NCBI GenBank assembly: GCA_963693315.1
Contig: OY856188.1
Location: 152,483,064-152,547,063 of the forward strand
Source of the DNA: Diogma glabrata
Taxonomy: Eukaryota > Arthropoda > Insecta > Diptera > Cylindrotomidae
Direction of reading: 5' to 3'
Length of the DNA: 64,000 nucleotides
This document shows positions 11,701 through 20,889 of this stretch, piece by piece (the first letter of the stretch is position 1; every line of letters starts with the position of its first letter). The notes below the pieces were generated by a model. That model was not told the DNA's origin and ran no database searches. It saw only the letters and a program-made list of their open reading frames with translations. The translations under genes and the position numbers were made by a program.

Positions 11701-11949
11701 TCTGTAGCTTTTAAGAAATCACAACATCATTATAACCTGCGATCTAAACTACGGACTTTTCAACCACAACAACGTGTGTTTGTACGGCAACATCATTTGA
11801 GTGACGCTACAAAGAAATTCTCGGCAAAATTGGCTCCAAAGTTCTTACCTGCAATGATTAAGACTAAGATTGGAAATGTACTTTATGAGTGCATAGATAT
11901 GAGCGGTAAGAATCTTGGAGTCCATCACGCGAAAGACATCAGGGAATGA
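8626..11949 (+). CDS. pol: Gypsy pol: protease, reverse transcriptase, RNase H, integrase
   Basis: The open frame starts after a stop near 8625, overlaps gag by about 160 nt in the -1 frame and probably has no start of its own, so a -1 frameshift is expected; I found no canonical slippery heptamer. Counting from 8641: protease LLDSGASITILG near residue 113; RT from about 260; RNase H near 550-660 (IRCDASLTGIGS); integrase zinc region near 755-805 (H..H and CDTCKQ), core Asp in YIDFLGP, Asp in HSDNGKQF and Glu in SNASERVNRS. The RT box reads YLDHLLV rather than YLDDLLV, with His encoded by CAC at 9874-9876. Loss of this catalytic Asp should inactivate the polymerase; a sequencing error cannot be excluded. 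The frame is otherwise open. Confidence 0.9.
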   Translation, partial: RNLCKLFLLSPVVKRSTESTCFGNSALGSTANEPEESDERCRNTRRSTTEETRIKSSSTFNFPSLHRTYFRRLERNIRYWRMRKLFRKACISSILSETKDPRPRLTIKILDKHISGLLDSGASITILGRNSLELLESAGTTYRKYTSCIRTADGTATKILGYIEIPITVNGSTKPMRFHIVPGLREELYLGIDFWEKFGIVPSFVSELTRTELQTFNTHNLTTDQQHELDMIKDSFPSFEVSGLGKTSLVEHVIDVGDSAPVKQRHYPTSPAVQLKVYAELDRMLQMGVIEESNSSWCSPVVLVQKESGKNRLCIDSRRVNSLTKKDAYPLPLIDGLLGRLNSTKYISSIDLKDAFWQIPLAEASRDKTAFTVPGRPLYQFRVIPFGLCNAPQTMCRLMHKVIPHQYHENVFVYLDHLLVVSSTFQEHMELLSKVSSLLRAAGLTINLKKSKFVLREVKYLGFLVGEDGLRTDPDKVRAVAEYPAPSTVKQIRRLLGMAGWYQRFIPNYASVVSPITDLLKKSSGKLKWTLEAQAAFENLKRLLTTAPVLINPDYNKEFFIRCDASLTGIGSVLYQVDTDGQECPIAFMSKKLNKAQRNYSVSELECLAAILSVKKFRGYVEGHRFTIVTDHSSLKWLMSQKDLSGRLARWSLKLQHMDFTIVHQKGTQNIVPDALSRLYDDTHEELTEALTHHINDIKLDNEGYRHKEYTDMIAKVRSSPKDFPSVKVVDDKLYIRIEPRPDAIPNDVPVWKLWIPKPMTLGMIHNDSTAAHGGVKKTLELLRRLYYWPGMASQVHNYVVSCDTCKQTKATNQILRPPMQYQFETARPWQRVYIDFLGPYPRSTLGNTVLLIVLDHATKFVILKPLRNATSPKVNAFLKNEVFLTYGVPEFLHSDNGKQFTSRNFQNLLSGFGIKHIRTGVYSPQSNASERVNRSVLAAIRAFLKGQHNKWDAQIGEIAYALRAAVHSATKYSPYYLLFGQHPISDGNIYHLMRSLHMLGEDIGEEIERSDHLTMLRNRVQQNLSVAFKKSQHHYNLRSKLRTFQPQQRVFVRQHHLSDATKKFSAKLAPKFLPAMIKTKIGNVLYECIDMSGKNLGVHHAKDIRE

Positions 11950-12277
11950 TGTCTTTTCGTTAGGTAGGGTTGTTCCTCTGGCTGATTGTCGTCTCTGGGG
12001 TTCACATCTTCAGGTCATACTTACTGGTTGTATCGGGGTGTCCATGGTGCTGACGTTCGGATGGATGGTCGGTCTCAATGCTCAGTGAAGTTCTTAAGGA
12101 CTTCATGAGTGTTGGAACCGGTCATCGGTCTTGACGCCAGTGACTGTGGGTATCTCGATCCCAGATACAGTTTAATAAGTGGAAGTAGTTAGGTGGGTTC
12201 CTGTCATGAAAGGGATGGCGACGTTTTTTTGTGACTTCAAGATTGAAAGTCTTGCTTAACATCTTGAATTCATGGTT
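11950..12277 (+). other. Gypsy 3' untranslated region
   Basis: About 330 bp between the pol stop and the 3' LTR, with no ORF of note. No purine-rich tract abuts the LTR start: the last bases are TTCATGGTT. Purine-rich runs such as GAAAGGGATGG lie about 60 bp upstream. The usual plus-strand primer site is therefore not obvious. Confidence 0.6.
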
Positions 12278-13539
12278 TGTAACGTCGGCTTTATGCTAAT
12301 TAACATGATAAAACCAATCCCTATTCTTGATCTGACTCAAACACAATTAACATTTCATTTTCATTTTCCCATTATAATAGTTAAATTTTTCTAATAACAC
12401 AGACCAGCTTCAATTCGTACATTAACATAAATATAAGAACGCACTCGTTTTTGTTTGTTCAGTTGCTTGACTTTCTTTTAAAAAAATATAAAAGAAAAAA
12501 CGTCAAAAATCACATGGGTGATTTTTGAGGAAAAATAATTTATTCCATGATTTGTATTAAAAGCGAAAGCATTAAAAATAAATATAAAACTTATATTCTC
12601 TTGAAATTAAAAATTAAAAAGAAATTGATGTATAGTGATCAAATAAGTATTAATAAAGCTTTGTTCAAAACAAAAATAAATTTGAAAAAAAAAAAACATA
12701 TATAAACAAATCGGAAATAATTATCTTAAGTAATGATTTAAGGACGGAAAGATTGTTACAAATTTAAGAGAAAGGAAAGCCAAGAAAGTTGTACAAAAAT
12801 TTATATATTTATTTAAAGTGCTGTAATAAACATTGTAAAAATACAAAATATTAATTTTTTTTTGTTTAAGAAAAGACAAACAATCTGGCTTCAGTTTTTT
12901 TGGTGTTTGAAGTTGACATCCATTTTGTTGAATGGAAAAGTGTCGCCTTAATTATCAATATATTAACGCCATATTTTTTCTTGTCTGTCACAGGATGAGG
13001 TATCAGCTGAGTATTTCCAGGTGTATAGAGTAAAAACTCCAGATGTATAATATGTATGGTGAAGCAGATATTTAAAGTAAAAATTACATCTTAATACCCA
13101 TCAGGGCACCTTCAGAGGAAAGAGTAGAGGAAATATTCTAGACTAATTGAGCTAGTTGAATCAATTGACCTTGTTACGTTGGAACGCGGTAAGCTGATCA
13201 TCGACAACATTCTAACATCAAGTAAATTCTTTCTTTTTTTTTTATAAATTACTATAACGATATTATATAAATATATAGTAGGTATATATATTTGTATATA
13301 TATATATAGATACCTAATAATCTAAGCATAATATTGTGAACGTTATATCTGGAGGTTGAGTGATGTTAGGCTAATTTCGTTAGATATAGATTAAGAGGTT
13401 CCCGGATTTGAGTCCGTTTGTTATAGACGTACGTTTTTTCCGTTTTTGTGTTTTTTTGTTACCGGCATGTGTAATAGGATATATTGTTGTCTGAATACAA
13501 AGGTCCAAGCCATTATACTCAATAACTGAGACAATTATA
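12278..13539 (+). repeat. Gypsy 3' LTR
   Basis: Repeats 2453-3714 base for base by eye except one substitution and compensating length changes in an A run and a T run. Followed by the TSD ATCT and then the right part of the Tigger element. Confidence 0.93.
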
Positions 13540-13589
13540 ATCTGTACGAATTTTATATAAAGGGTCTAAAAAATTTATTCGCGTTAAAA

Positions 13590-13725
13590 GAAAATTCGTG
13601 TTATTGACTTCGTCTTAAGCGAACAGTTTCATACTAAAATAATATGAAAAAACTGGGGACCAAAAAAAAGTTCTTGTTATCCGATATTTCGTGTTATCCG
13701 TTTTCGTGTTAAATGAATTCCACTG
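13590..13725. repeat. Right terminal inverted repeat and subterminal repeats of the Tigger element
   Basis: Contains ATTCGTGTTATTG, CGTCTTAAGCGAA, and the words TTATCCG and CGTGTTATCC before the end TTCCACTG. Read on the minus strand it mirrors the start of the element at 39-115, with several substitutions, including TTTAAC for TATAAC-like words. Confidence 0.7.
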
Positions 13726-13799
13726 TGTCTATTTCCTCACTTTTTGACACAACATTTCGTAAAGTACTAGCGCTATTATGGCAGGACCAGAACCAGAAA
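13726..13799. other. Short unassigned junction between Tigger and the LINE 3' end
   Basis: About 75 bp of AT-rich sequence following the Tigger end. It may be 3' UTR of the neighbouring non-LTR element or older host DNA. No feature seen. Confidence 0.4.
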
Positions 13800-14096
13800 A
13801 TAGTAGTATAATATATTAGTAGTATAATATATTAAAGAACAAAAACAATAAATAAAACTAATATGTTATGAGATTTCTAAAGGCTGATTCATACATTTAA
13901 GATACATAGATAATTGCTTTTTAAAATATGTTATATCCACTGTGTGTTTCAGTTCTTGAGGTAGCTTATTATATTGGGGCAGACCCCTATATAAAACATT
14001 ATTTTTTGAGGAACCTGTTCTAAAATAATCGACAACAAAATCGGATTTTCTTCTTGTACAATATTCATGCTGGTTGTGAAATTTTATTAATGCCAG
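13800..14096 (-). pseudogene. 3' end of the minus-strand non-LTR retrotransposon (ORF2 C-terminus and tail)
   Basis: Read on the minus strand from 14096, it continues the ORF2 C-terminus interrupted by the BEL element: a VLYRGLPQYNKLPQEL block, typical of the end of Jockey/CR1-like ORF2, then LSMYLKCMNQP and a stop at 13866-13868. Beyond the stop is a short AT-rich 3' UTR ending in a direct repeat of TAGTAGTATAATATATT (about 13800-13835), as CR1-like elements often end in short tandem repeats. The break at GCCAG matches the BEL target duplication, so this piece and 21445 onward were once joined. Confidence 0.8.
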
Positions 14097-14651
14097 TGTT
14101 ACGAACCGCGTACGAGATAAACTTTCATTTTAAAAGAAACAACGATAACGTTTAAAATTGTTTATTTAGCCTAAAATTATTCAACGTAAACTTAAATTGT
14201 TTGTTAAACTTAAAAATTACTCAATGTAAACCTACTCGCCTTCAGTTTGTTTAAACATTTATTTGCTCGTTGGACATAATGAGCTAACCTATTTGAAAGA
14301 AAGATAACCTTGTTTCAATTTTGACGTTTGAACTTTTGAAATATTTTCCTTTTGCAATTCGAAGATTTGGAATCCACACTATTGTACTTGTTTGGTATAT
14401 TAAATTAATAAAAATTTGCAATTAATCGAATAATCGGTGCAATCCCACGGCTCAAATATTGAAGGTTGTATTAGGGGTACTAATTGTAAGTAGTTTTTTG
14501 AGATATGTAACGAACTGTAAACAAGGTTATGTTTCTTACAGATAAATTTCAGCAGTCAAAACAATTGAATGCTCGAAATAATAGTACATAAACTTATTTA
14601 TATAAAAACATCACCAGTCAATCAATAAAGTTAATTTATATAAAATCAACA
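14097..14651 (+). repeat. BEL 5' LTR
   Basis: Begins TGTTACGAACCGCG and ends TAAAATCAACA, so it has canonical TG...CA ends. AATAAA lies at 14624-14629 near the 3' end. The repeat recurs at 20890-21444. Confidence 0.94.
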
Positions 14652-14702
14652 TTCTGAAATTTATAATTATAATTATAAATCAATACAAACTTATACAACA
14701 AG
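14652..14702 (+). other. 51-bp BEL leader with a perfect palindrome and no evident primer site
   Basis: Only 51 bp separate the LTR from the ATG. I see no TGG-starting tRNA complement directly after the LTR. The leader contains a perfect 22-base palindrome, ATTTATAATTA followed by its complement, at about 14660-14681. Priming may use an internal tRNA segment or another mechanism; that is inference. Confidence 0.55.
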
Positions 14703-17700
14703 ATGTCCGCCAAAGATAAACAAGATAAGGAAAATGAAGTTTTCCAACGATCATCTCTTATGGGACACTCACCGCCCGTCGATAACGCAAACCAAACTCT
14801 GAATTCAACAAGTGTTAACTGTGCATTATGCGATGAACCACAAACTGCAGACAACATGGTCGGGTGCGACAAATGTCCCGATTGGTTTCATTTTAAGTGT
14901 GCTGAAGTGGACGCCGGCGTCTCCAAGAAGGAGTGGATGTGTAAAAAATGTTCATCAGTAAAGTCTAACAAACCAATACCTATGGATCCAGGTCATGATA
15001 CACCACAAACTAGAGCAACATCACAAAGGCTCCAAACTAGCAAATCAGATGTGGCATCCCAAAATACAGTTTTAGAGAAACCCAAACACGATCAACACAA
15101 ACAAGTTAATGCTATTACAAGTCAGCCACAAACCAGTCGACCAGTTACGCGGAATATTCAACTAGTAATTACGAAGAATTCTGAACACGAGGCGAACAAT
15201 CGTGGCTGTATAACCTGCAAACAATTTAATAAAACGTGTGAAGCTTGTATAAAGACAAATAAAACCACCTGTCAAGATTGTTTGCAGCAACGTCAAACAT
15301 GTGACGCTTGTAAGAACGCATCAGGCCATCCTCCTAGGCCTACATCGAGTAAAACCAGTGGGTTTCAACAGCAACCAAGTGTAATCACGAATCAGCAAAT
15401 TGTACGGAAAGAAGAAACCGTACCATTTAAACCTCCTAGCCGTCATCGCTCGAACACATCTTCATCAAAACTAAAATCTCTCGCGTTAGCACAACTCGAT
15501 GAAGAAGAGCAACTACTAAAAGAAGAAATTAAACTAAAAAGGCAATTTATTCATAGAAAATACGAGCTGCTACGGCAGCAAACATCGAGTAGAGGATCTT
15601 CAGTTGCCGATACAATAGACTCAAGAAACCGTACTAGAGATTGGGTAGAATCCAACCATCAACTAGCTTCAACTAAAGTTACCTTTGAAGACAATGTTGT
15701 CAGCCAACCCAAAGCAGATATACCCGCCGTAGTTCCTCAACTTAAAATGAACAGTACGTATGCAATACCAACACCAGATCCAGGCCGTTATGAAAAATTT
15801 ATTGAGAAGCGGGGATTAGTTAATTCAATAAACATGGTTCCGTCAGTAATGCAGCCACCTGCTACAACACAGTTACAAATACAGCCTCTAGCAGGATCAT
15901 CGACGCCGTGGCTGAGTGCTCAAACTAAAGATCAATTTTTGAATACCAGGCTGTGTCAAAAAAATGATCATGATATTTCGAAAATTACGCAATCTCAAAG
16001 AGAAGCAAGACAAGTTATGCCGAAAACATTGCCAAAGTTCGACGGAAACCCTCTTCACTGGCCAGCATTTATAAGCCAATTCATAGAATCAACGAAAACA
16101 TGTGGTCTGAGTAATACAGAAAATTTAAGCCGCCTTCAAAACTCGCTAGTAGGAAATGCGCTAAAAGCTGTAGAAACGAAGTTGTTACTACCGGATTCAG
16201 TCCCGTCAGTTCTTAATACACTCCGAATGCTATTTGGACGACCAGAAATGATTTTGAACACCCAATTAAGAGCAATACGTAGTACGCCCGCAGTTGAACC
16301 CGATCGTTTAGATTCGCTTATACAACTTTCGCTTTCGGTTCAAAATGTTTGCGATACGATGACGGCAGCATGTCTAACTAATCATCTCAACAACCCAGTA
16401 TTATTGCAAGAACTGATAGACAAGCTGCCTGCAATCATTAAGCTAGAGTGGGCGAGATACAAACGAAAACTAGAACTAGTAAATTTATCCGCGTTCAATA
16501 ACTGGTTAATTGAAATCGCAGAAGCAGCAAGCGAGGTCACCACAACAAACTTCTATAAGATAAACGAACCTACTGAAGTCGCCAGGTCGAGAAGATTTCA
16601 AGCTAAAGGATTAAATGCAACACACGCGGAAGATGAATTCCCCACCTCAAACAAAATCGAAATAAAAACTTGTGTCATTTGTAAAGATGGCTCGCATAAA
16701 ATAGCCGACTGTTTAAAATTCCAAAAGCTTAGTCGGAACGATAGATGGAAACAAGTGAAAGATAATAAATTGTGTCGAAGATGCTTGGGACCACACTTTT
16801 TCAACCAATGCAAGTCTTCAAAGGTGTGCGATGTGGATGGATGCCAGTTTAAACACCATCCTTTGTTACATAACTCGTTGCCAAAAGCTGAACCAGAGCG
16901 AATCCATGGAACACTAGCAACTACGAGTTCTGAAAATTACAAACGCAGTCAACAGAAAATACTGTTTCGAGTTGTTCCAGTTAAGTTGTATAACAAATCG
17001 AAAGTGGTATCAACTTACGCATTCCTTGATGAAGGATCGTCACTTACGTTGCTGGATGAAGAAATTGCTAACGAACTTCAGCTCGATGGTCCAACTCAAG
17101 AACTTTGTCTAAAATGGACCAGTGACACCACTCGTCAAGAAAAGTCCAGCAGACGCGTATCACTAACCATTTCCGAATCGTATTCTGGAAGCAAAATATA
17201 TCAGATATTCGATGTTCGCACAGTGGCACAGCTTAAGCTACCTGTTCAATCTCTTACCACAGAATCACTGAAAACAGAATATGAACACCTACGACATCTT
17301 CCATGTGAATCATACGTAAACGCTGAACCTCGAATTCTCATCGGTTTACAACACTGGAAACTTGGACTTCCACAAGAAGTAAGAGAAGGACAATGGGGTG
17401 AACCTGTAGCTGCAAAAACTCGGCTGGGTTGGACTGTATTTGGTCAATACTCAGAAGAACCATCTGACACCCACCTACACATGCATATATGTGACTGTAA
17501 TGTGGACGAAAATCTGCACAACGAAGTAAAACAATTTTTCTCATTGGAAAACTTTGGCGTACGTAAATTGGAGAAGCCACTTGAATCAATTAAAGAAAAA
17601 CGCGCTCGTGAAATTCTCGAAACTACTACCAGAAGGGTGGATGACCGATATGAAACTGGACTACTATGGAGTTCAGACCAAGTTGCGTTTCCAGATAGTT

Positions 17701-20700
17701 ACCAGATGGCTAAACGGAGACTCGTCTGTCTGGAACAAAAAATGAAAAGGGATCCAGTACTTGCCGCCAATATTAAAACACAAATGATTGATTACGTTGC
17801 TAAAGGGTATAGTCGAAAATTAAGCAAAGCTGAAGCAAATGAAACTGGACCAAGAACATGGTACCTACCTATGTTTGCGGTTAAAAACCCGAATAAGCCT
17901 GATAAAGTCCGAATAGTATGGGATGCGGCAGCAGCTGTTAACGAAATTTCGCTTAATTCAAAATTATTGAAGGGTCCAGACCTACTATCGTCATTACCTG
18001 AGATTCTGTACAGATTCCGAGAACACCGTTTTGCTTTGTGCGGAGACATCAAAGAAATGTTTCACCGAGTTCGTATCAGAAAGGAAGAACAGATGTCACA
18101 ACGTTTTTTATGGAGGAATTGTGAAGACAATCGAGACCCCGATGTTTATGTAATGTGCGTTATGACCTTTGGCGCCACATGTTCTCCGTCTTCTGCACAG
18201 TATGTCAAGAATCTAAATGCAAAACAGATGGAAACCGAATATCCGCAAGCAGCCAAAGCAATTAACGACAACCACTATGTGGACGACTGGTTGGAGAGTT
18301 TTGAAACTGAGGATCAGGCTATACAAGTTGCAAAAGAAGTCATGTACGTTCACGCGCAAGGAGGATTCGAAATTAGAAACTGGGTTTCAAATTCAAATCG
18401 CATATTAGAAAACCTAGGTCAGAACAACACCGAGATTAATAAAAATTTAAACATGAGCAACGATACTAAGGGCGCAAAAGTTCTTGGTATGTGGTGGTCA
18501 ACCACAACGGACTCATTTTACTACTCGTTAAACTATGAAAGAATGAACCCAGAGATCCTGAACGGTCGTCGTTGTCCCACAAAACGTGAAGTGTTAAGAA
18601 TCCTGATGATGGTTTACGATCCACTGGGTTTACTTGCATTTTTCCTCGTTAAATTCAAGATCTTGTTACAGGAAATATGGCTATCTTCGGTGACCTGGGA
18701 TCAACCGATAACCGATGTTCAATATGTTAAGTGGATTCGATGGATTAATATTCTTCCGTCACTGGAAGATATCAAAATACCGCGTTGTTATGCCATAAAC
18801 GACCCGGCTGAAGTCGATGACATCCAAATTCATACGTTTGTCGATGCGAGTGAAAATGCTTCTGCTGCTGTGTCATACTTAAGAATTGCAAGTTCACGAG
18901 GAATCCAAATCAGTCTTGTGGGAGGCAAAACGAAAGTTGCACCGATAAAGCCACTTTCGATCCCACGAATGGAACTTCAAGCTGCCATACTAGGAGTCAG
19001 ACTCGCAAACAGTTTAATTAAAGGTCATTCAATCAAGATCACAAGAAGAATATATTGGACTGACTCTGTAGACGTTCTGTGCTGGCTTAGAGCGGAGGAT
19101 TATCGAAAATTTAAAGAATTTGTAAAATGCCGAATTGGAGAAATTCTTGAAATGAGTGAAGTTTCACACTGGAGATGGGTACCAACGAAACTCAATGTGG
19201 CGGATGATGCTACTAAGTGGAAGGATGACAACCCGATCACATATGAACACCGATGGTTCACAGGTCCGGAGTTCCTATATCAATCAGAGGAACTTTGGCC
19301 AGTTGAGAAAGAACAACCTGCCGCACCACCAAAGGAAATACGAAACGTGATGATTCACAAGGAATCAAAAAATCTATCATCATTAACTCCCAATCCAGAT
19401 CGATTTTGTTCATGGCGGCACCTTATTCGAGCGCAAGCTTATGCACTGAGATTTTTCTTTGCTATAAAGAAAATTAAGCCAAGCAAAAACCGATTACTGT
19501 CACAAGAGGAAGAAATTTGCGCTTCCAAAGAGATTTATCGCTCGGTACAAAAAGAAGCTTTCCAGATTGAAATCGATATGTTGAAAGTTAATCCTAACTG
19601 GAGCATACCTAAAACTAGCTCACTGTATAAGTTGTCAGCATTTCTGGATGAGGAGCAAATCCTACGGATGAAAGGTAGGACTCTACATGCCGATGTAATT
19701 GGATACGATGCTAAAAATCCAATTATTCTACCCAAAGGGCATCCAGTGACGTTCCTAGTTGTCAAATCGTTCCACCAACGATATCACCACAAAAATCAAG
19801 AAACTGTAGTCAACGAAGTTCGCCAACAATATGCCATCTCTAGCCTTCGCAAAATTGTAAGAAATCTAAAATCTGTTTGTCAAAGATGCAAAAACGAAAA
19901 TGCCGTCCCAATAACTCCCGAAATGGGTGTTTTACCTAAAGCCAGATTGGCGGCATTCACAAGGCCGTTCTCTTACACAGGACTTGATTACTTTGGGCCA
20001 ATAGAAGTTTCCGTCGGTCGAAGGATCGAAAAACGATACGGAGTACTTTTAACCTGCATGACAACTAGAGCCATACACATTGAAATAGCGCACAGCCTTA
20101 CTACAGACTCTTGCCTAATGAGTTTACGCAATTTCATCGCGAGAAGAGGAACCCCGTTGGAAATTCTAAGTGACAATGGGACAAATTTTAAAGGAGCCAA
20201 TCAAGAACTCAACAAAATTAAGAACCTTCAAGAAAGTTTTACAGAGGAATTTTTCGGAGTGAAGTGGACATTTATCCCTCCTGCATCTCCACACATGGGT
20301 GGGGCATGGGAAAGGCTGGTTCAATCCGTCAAATCAAACATCATGTCGATTCTCACAACCAGAAGACCAAGTGACGAATTGTTGAGAAGCTCTCTGACTG
20401 AAATAGAAAATGTTATAAATTCTCGTCCGTTGACATACATGCCAATTGACTCTGAACACGAAGAAGCATTAACGCCTAATCACTTTTTACTTGGGTCTTC
20501 AAGCGGAGCAAAACCTATAGCTGATTTCGACGATAATGTTTTTATACAACGAAAAAACTACAAGATATCGCAAAAAATCACTCAACTATTTTGGCATAGA
20601 TGGGTACATGAATACCTACCGACGCTGACCAGAAGAACGAAATGGTTTCAAAAAACGAAAGGTATTGAAATCGGCGATGTTGTTGTTATCTTCGATGAAC

Positions 20701-20867
20701 ATAGAGCAAACTCCTGGAAGAAGGGTATCATCATCGATACAGTCAAGGGAAGTGGCGAACAAGTACGCAGCGTTGTAGTGAAAACTAGCACTGGAACCTA
20801 CACAAGACCAACGGCGAAAGTAGCGGTTCTAGACGTTCGTCAGGATGAGAGTAATCTTAATTCTTAA
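14703..20867 (+). CDS. BEL gag-pol polyprotein with N-terminal PHD finger
   Basis: A 2054-residue single frame that makes the particle and the replication enzymes. A C4HC3 PHD finger lies at residues 40-83 (C40, C43, C55, C58, H63, C66, C80, C83), then a CxxC-rich segment near 168-205, a charged coiled-coil-like stretch near 260-300, the BEL gag domain near 430-640, zinc-binding Cys/His motifs near 656-720, the aspartic protease (LDEGSSLTLLDE) near 775, RT near 1050-1230 with intact YVDD near 1192, RNase H/A17-type region near 1370-1560, integrase zinc region near 1690 (H..H, CQRCK), catalytic residues in LDYFGP, LSDNGTNFKG and GGAWERL near 1762, 1823 and 1867, and a C-terminal DUF5641-like domain. 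The ATG at 14703 is the first in frame. No break is seen. The PHD finger may help choose chromatin for integration; that is inference. Confidence 0.95.
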   Translation: MSAKDKQDKENEVFQRSSLMGHSPPVDNANQTLNSTSVNCALCDEPQTADNMVGCDKCPDWFHFKCAEVDAGVSKKEWMCKKCSSVKSNKPIPMDPGHDTPQTRATSQRLQTSKSDVASQNTVLEKPKHDQHKQVNAITSQPQTSRPVTRNIQLVITKNSEHEANNRGCITCKQFNKTCEACIKTNKTTCQDCLQQRQTCDACKNASGHPPRPTSSKTSGFQQQPSVITNQQIVRKEETVPFKPPSRHRSNTSSSKLKSLALAQLDEEEQLLKEEIKLKRQFIHRKYELLRQQTSSRGSSVADTIDSRNRTRDWVESNHQLASTKVTFEDNVVSQPKADIPAVVPQLKMNSTYAIPTPDPGRYEKFIEKRGLVNSINMVPSVMQPPATTQLQIQPLAGSSTPWLSAQTKDQFLNTRLCQKNDHDISKITQSQREARQVMPKTLPKFDGNPLHWPAFISQFIESTKTCGLSNTENLSRLQNSLVGNALKAVETKLLLPDSVPSVLNTLRMLFGRPEMILNTQLRAIRSTPAVEPDRLDSLIQLSLSVQNVCDTMTAACLTNHLNNPVLLQELIDKLPAIIKLEWARYKRKLELVNLSAFNNWLIEIAEAASEVTTTNFYKINEPTEVARSRRFQAKGLNATHAEDEFPTSNKIEIKTCVICKDGSHKIADCLKFQKLSRNDRWKQVKDNKLCRRCLGPHFFNQCKSSKVCDVDGCQFKHHPLLHNSLPKAEPERIHGTLATTSSENYKRSQQKILFRVVPVKLYNKSKVVSTYAFLDEGSSLTLLDEEIANELQLDGPTQELCLKWTSDTTRQEKSSRRVSLTISESYSGSKIYQIFDVRTVAQLKLPVQSLTTESLKTEYEHLRHLPCESYVNAEPRILIGLQHWKLGLPQEVREGQWGEPVAAKTRLGWTVFGQYSEEPSDTHLHMHICDCNVDENLHNEVKQFFSLENFGVRKLEKPLESIKEKRAREILETTTRRVDDRYETGLLWSSDQVAFPDSYQMAKRRLVCLEQKMKRDPVLAANIKTQMIDYVAKGYSRKLSKAEANETGPRTWYLPMFAVKNPNKPDKVRIVWDAAAAVNEISLNSKLLKGPDLLSSLPEILYRFREHRFALCGDIKEMFHRVRIRKEEQMSQRFLWRNCEDNRDPDVYVMCVMTFGATCSPSSAQYVKNLNAKQMETEYPQAAKAINDNHYVDDWLESFETEDQAIQVAKEVMYVHAQGGFEIRNWVSNSNRILENLGQNNTEINKNLNMSNDTKGAKVLGMWWSTTTDSFYYSLNYERMNPEILNGRRCPTKREVLRILMMVYDPLGLLAFFLVKFKILLQEIWLSSVTWDQPITDVQYVKWIRWINILPSLEDIKIPRCYAINDPAEVDDIQIHTFVDASENASAAVSYLRIASSRGIQISLVGGKTKVAPIKPLSIPRMELQAAILGVRLANSLIKGHSIKITRRIYWTDSVDVLCWLRAEDYRKFKEFVKCRIGEILEMSEVSHWRWVPTKLNVADDATKWKDDNPITYEHRWFTGPEFLYQSEELWPVEKEQPAAPPKEIRNVMIHKESKNLSSLTPNPDRFCSWRHLIRAQAYALRFFFAIKKIKPSKNRLLSQEEEICASKEIYRSVQKEAFQIEIDMLKVNPNWSIPKTSSLYKLSAFLDEEQILRMKGRTLHADVIGYDAKNPIILPKGHPVTFLVVKSFHQRYHHKNQETVVNEVRQQYAISSLRKIVRNLKSVCQRCKNENAVPITPEMGVLPKARLAAFTRPFSYTGLDYFGPIEVSVGRRIEKRYGVLLTCMTTRAIHIEIAHSLTTDSCLMSLRNFIARRGTPLEILSDNGTNFKGANQELNKIKNLQESFTEEFFGVKWTFIPPASPHMGGAWERLVQSVKSNIMSILTTRRPSDELLRSSLTEIENVINSRPLTYMPIDSEHEEALTPNHFLLGSSSGAKPIADFDDNVFIQRKNYKISQKITQLFWHRWVHEYLPTLTRRTKWFQKTKGIEIGDVVVIFDEHRANSWKKGIIIDTVKGSGEQVRSVVVKTSTGTYTRPTAKVAVLDVRQDESNLNS

Positions 20868-20878
20868 TTATTAAATTT

Positions 20879-20889
20879 ACTGGGGGGAG
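20879..20889 (+). other. BEL polypurine tract
   Basis: A purine-rich GGGGGGAG run lies immediately before the 3' LTR at 20890, the expected position for the plus-strand primer. Confidence 0.8.

Larger units (their letters stand above)
2453..13539 (+). mobile_element. Gypsy-superfamily LTR retrotransposon
   Basis: Two 1.26-kb direct LTRs (2453-3714, 12278-13539) flank a primer site, a leader ORF, gag and a pol of protease, reverse transcriptase, RNase H and integrase in Gypsy order. The 4-bp target duplication ATCT is at 2449-2452 and 13540-13543. It lies inside the Tigger element, so it is younger. By eye the LTRs differ at one substitution (C 3174 versus G 13000) and two homopolymer lengths, so insertion was recent. 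No envelope gene is seen. Odd points: about 3.3 kb between primer site and gag, an in-frame gag stop, and a changed RT catalytic motif. Confidence 0.93.
39..13725 (-). mobile_element. Tigger/pogo-type DNA transposon, split by a Gypsy insertion
   Basis: Both ends carry a CAGTGG-type terminus: CAGTGGAA at 39 preceded by TA, and TTCCACTG ending at 13725. Behind each end lie copies of the motif TTCGTGTTAT or its complement. Between them are the remains of a minus-strand pogo-family transposase (381-1950). Without the Gypsy insertion (2453-13539) the element is about 2.6 kb, normal for Tigger. The right flank reads TG rather than the expected TA duplication, so one flank has mutated or the end is slightly misplaced. 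The 1951-2448 stretch is AT-rich element sequence upstream of the transposase with no gene seen. Confidence 0.8.
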
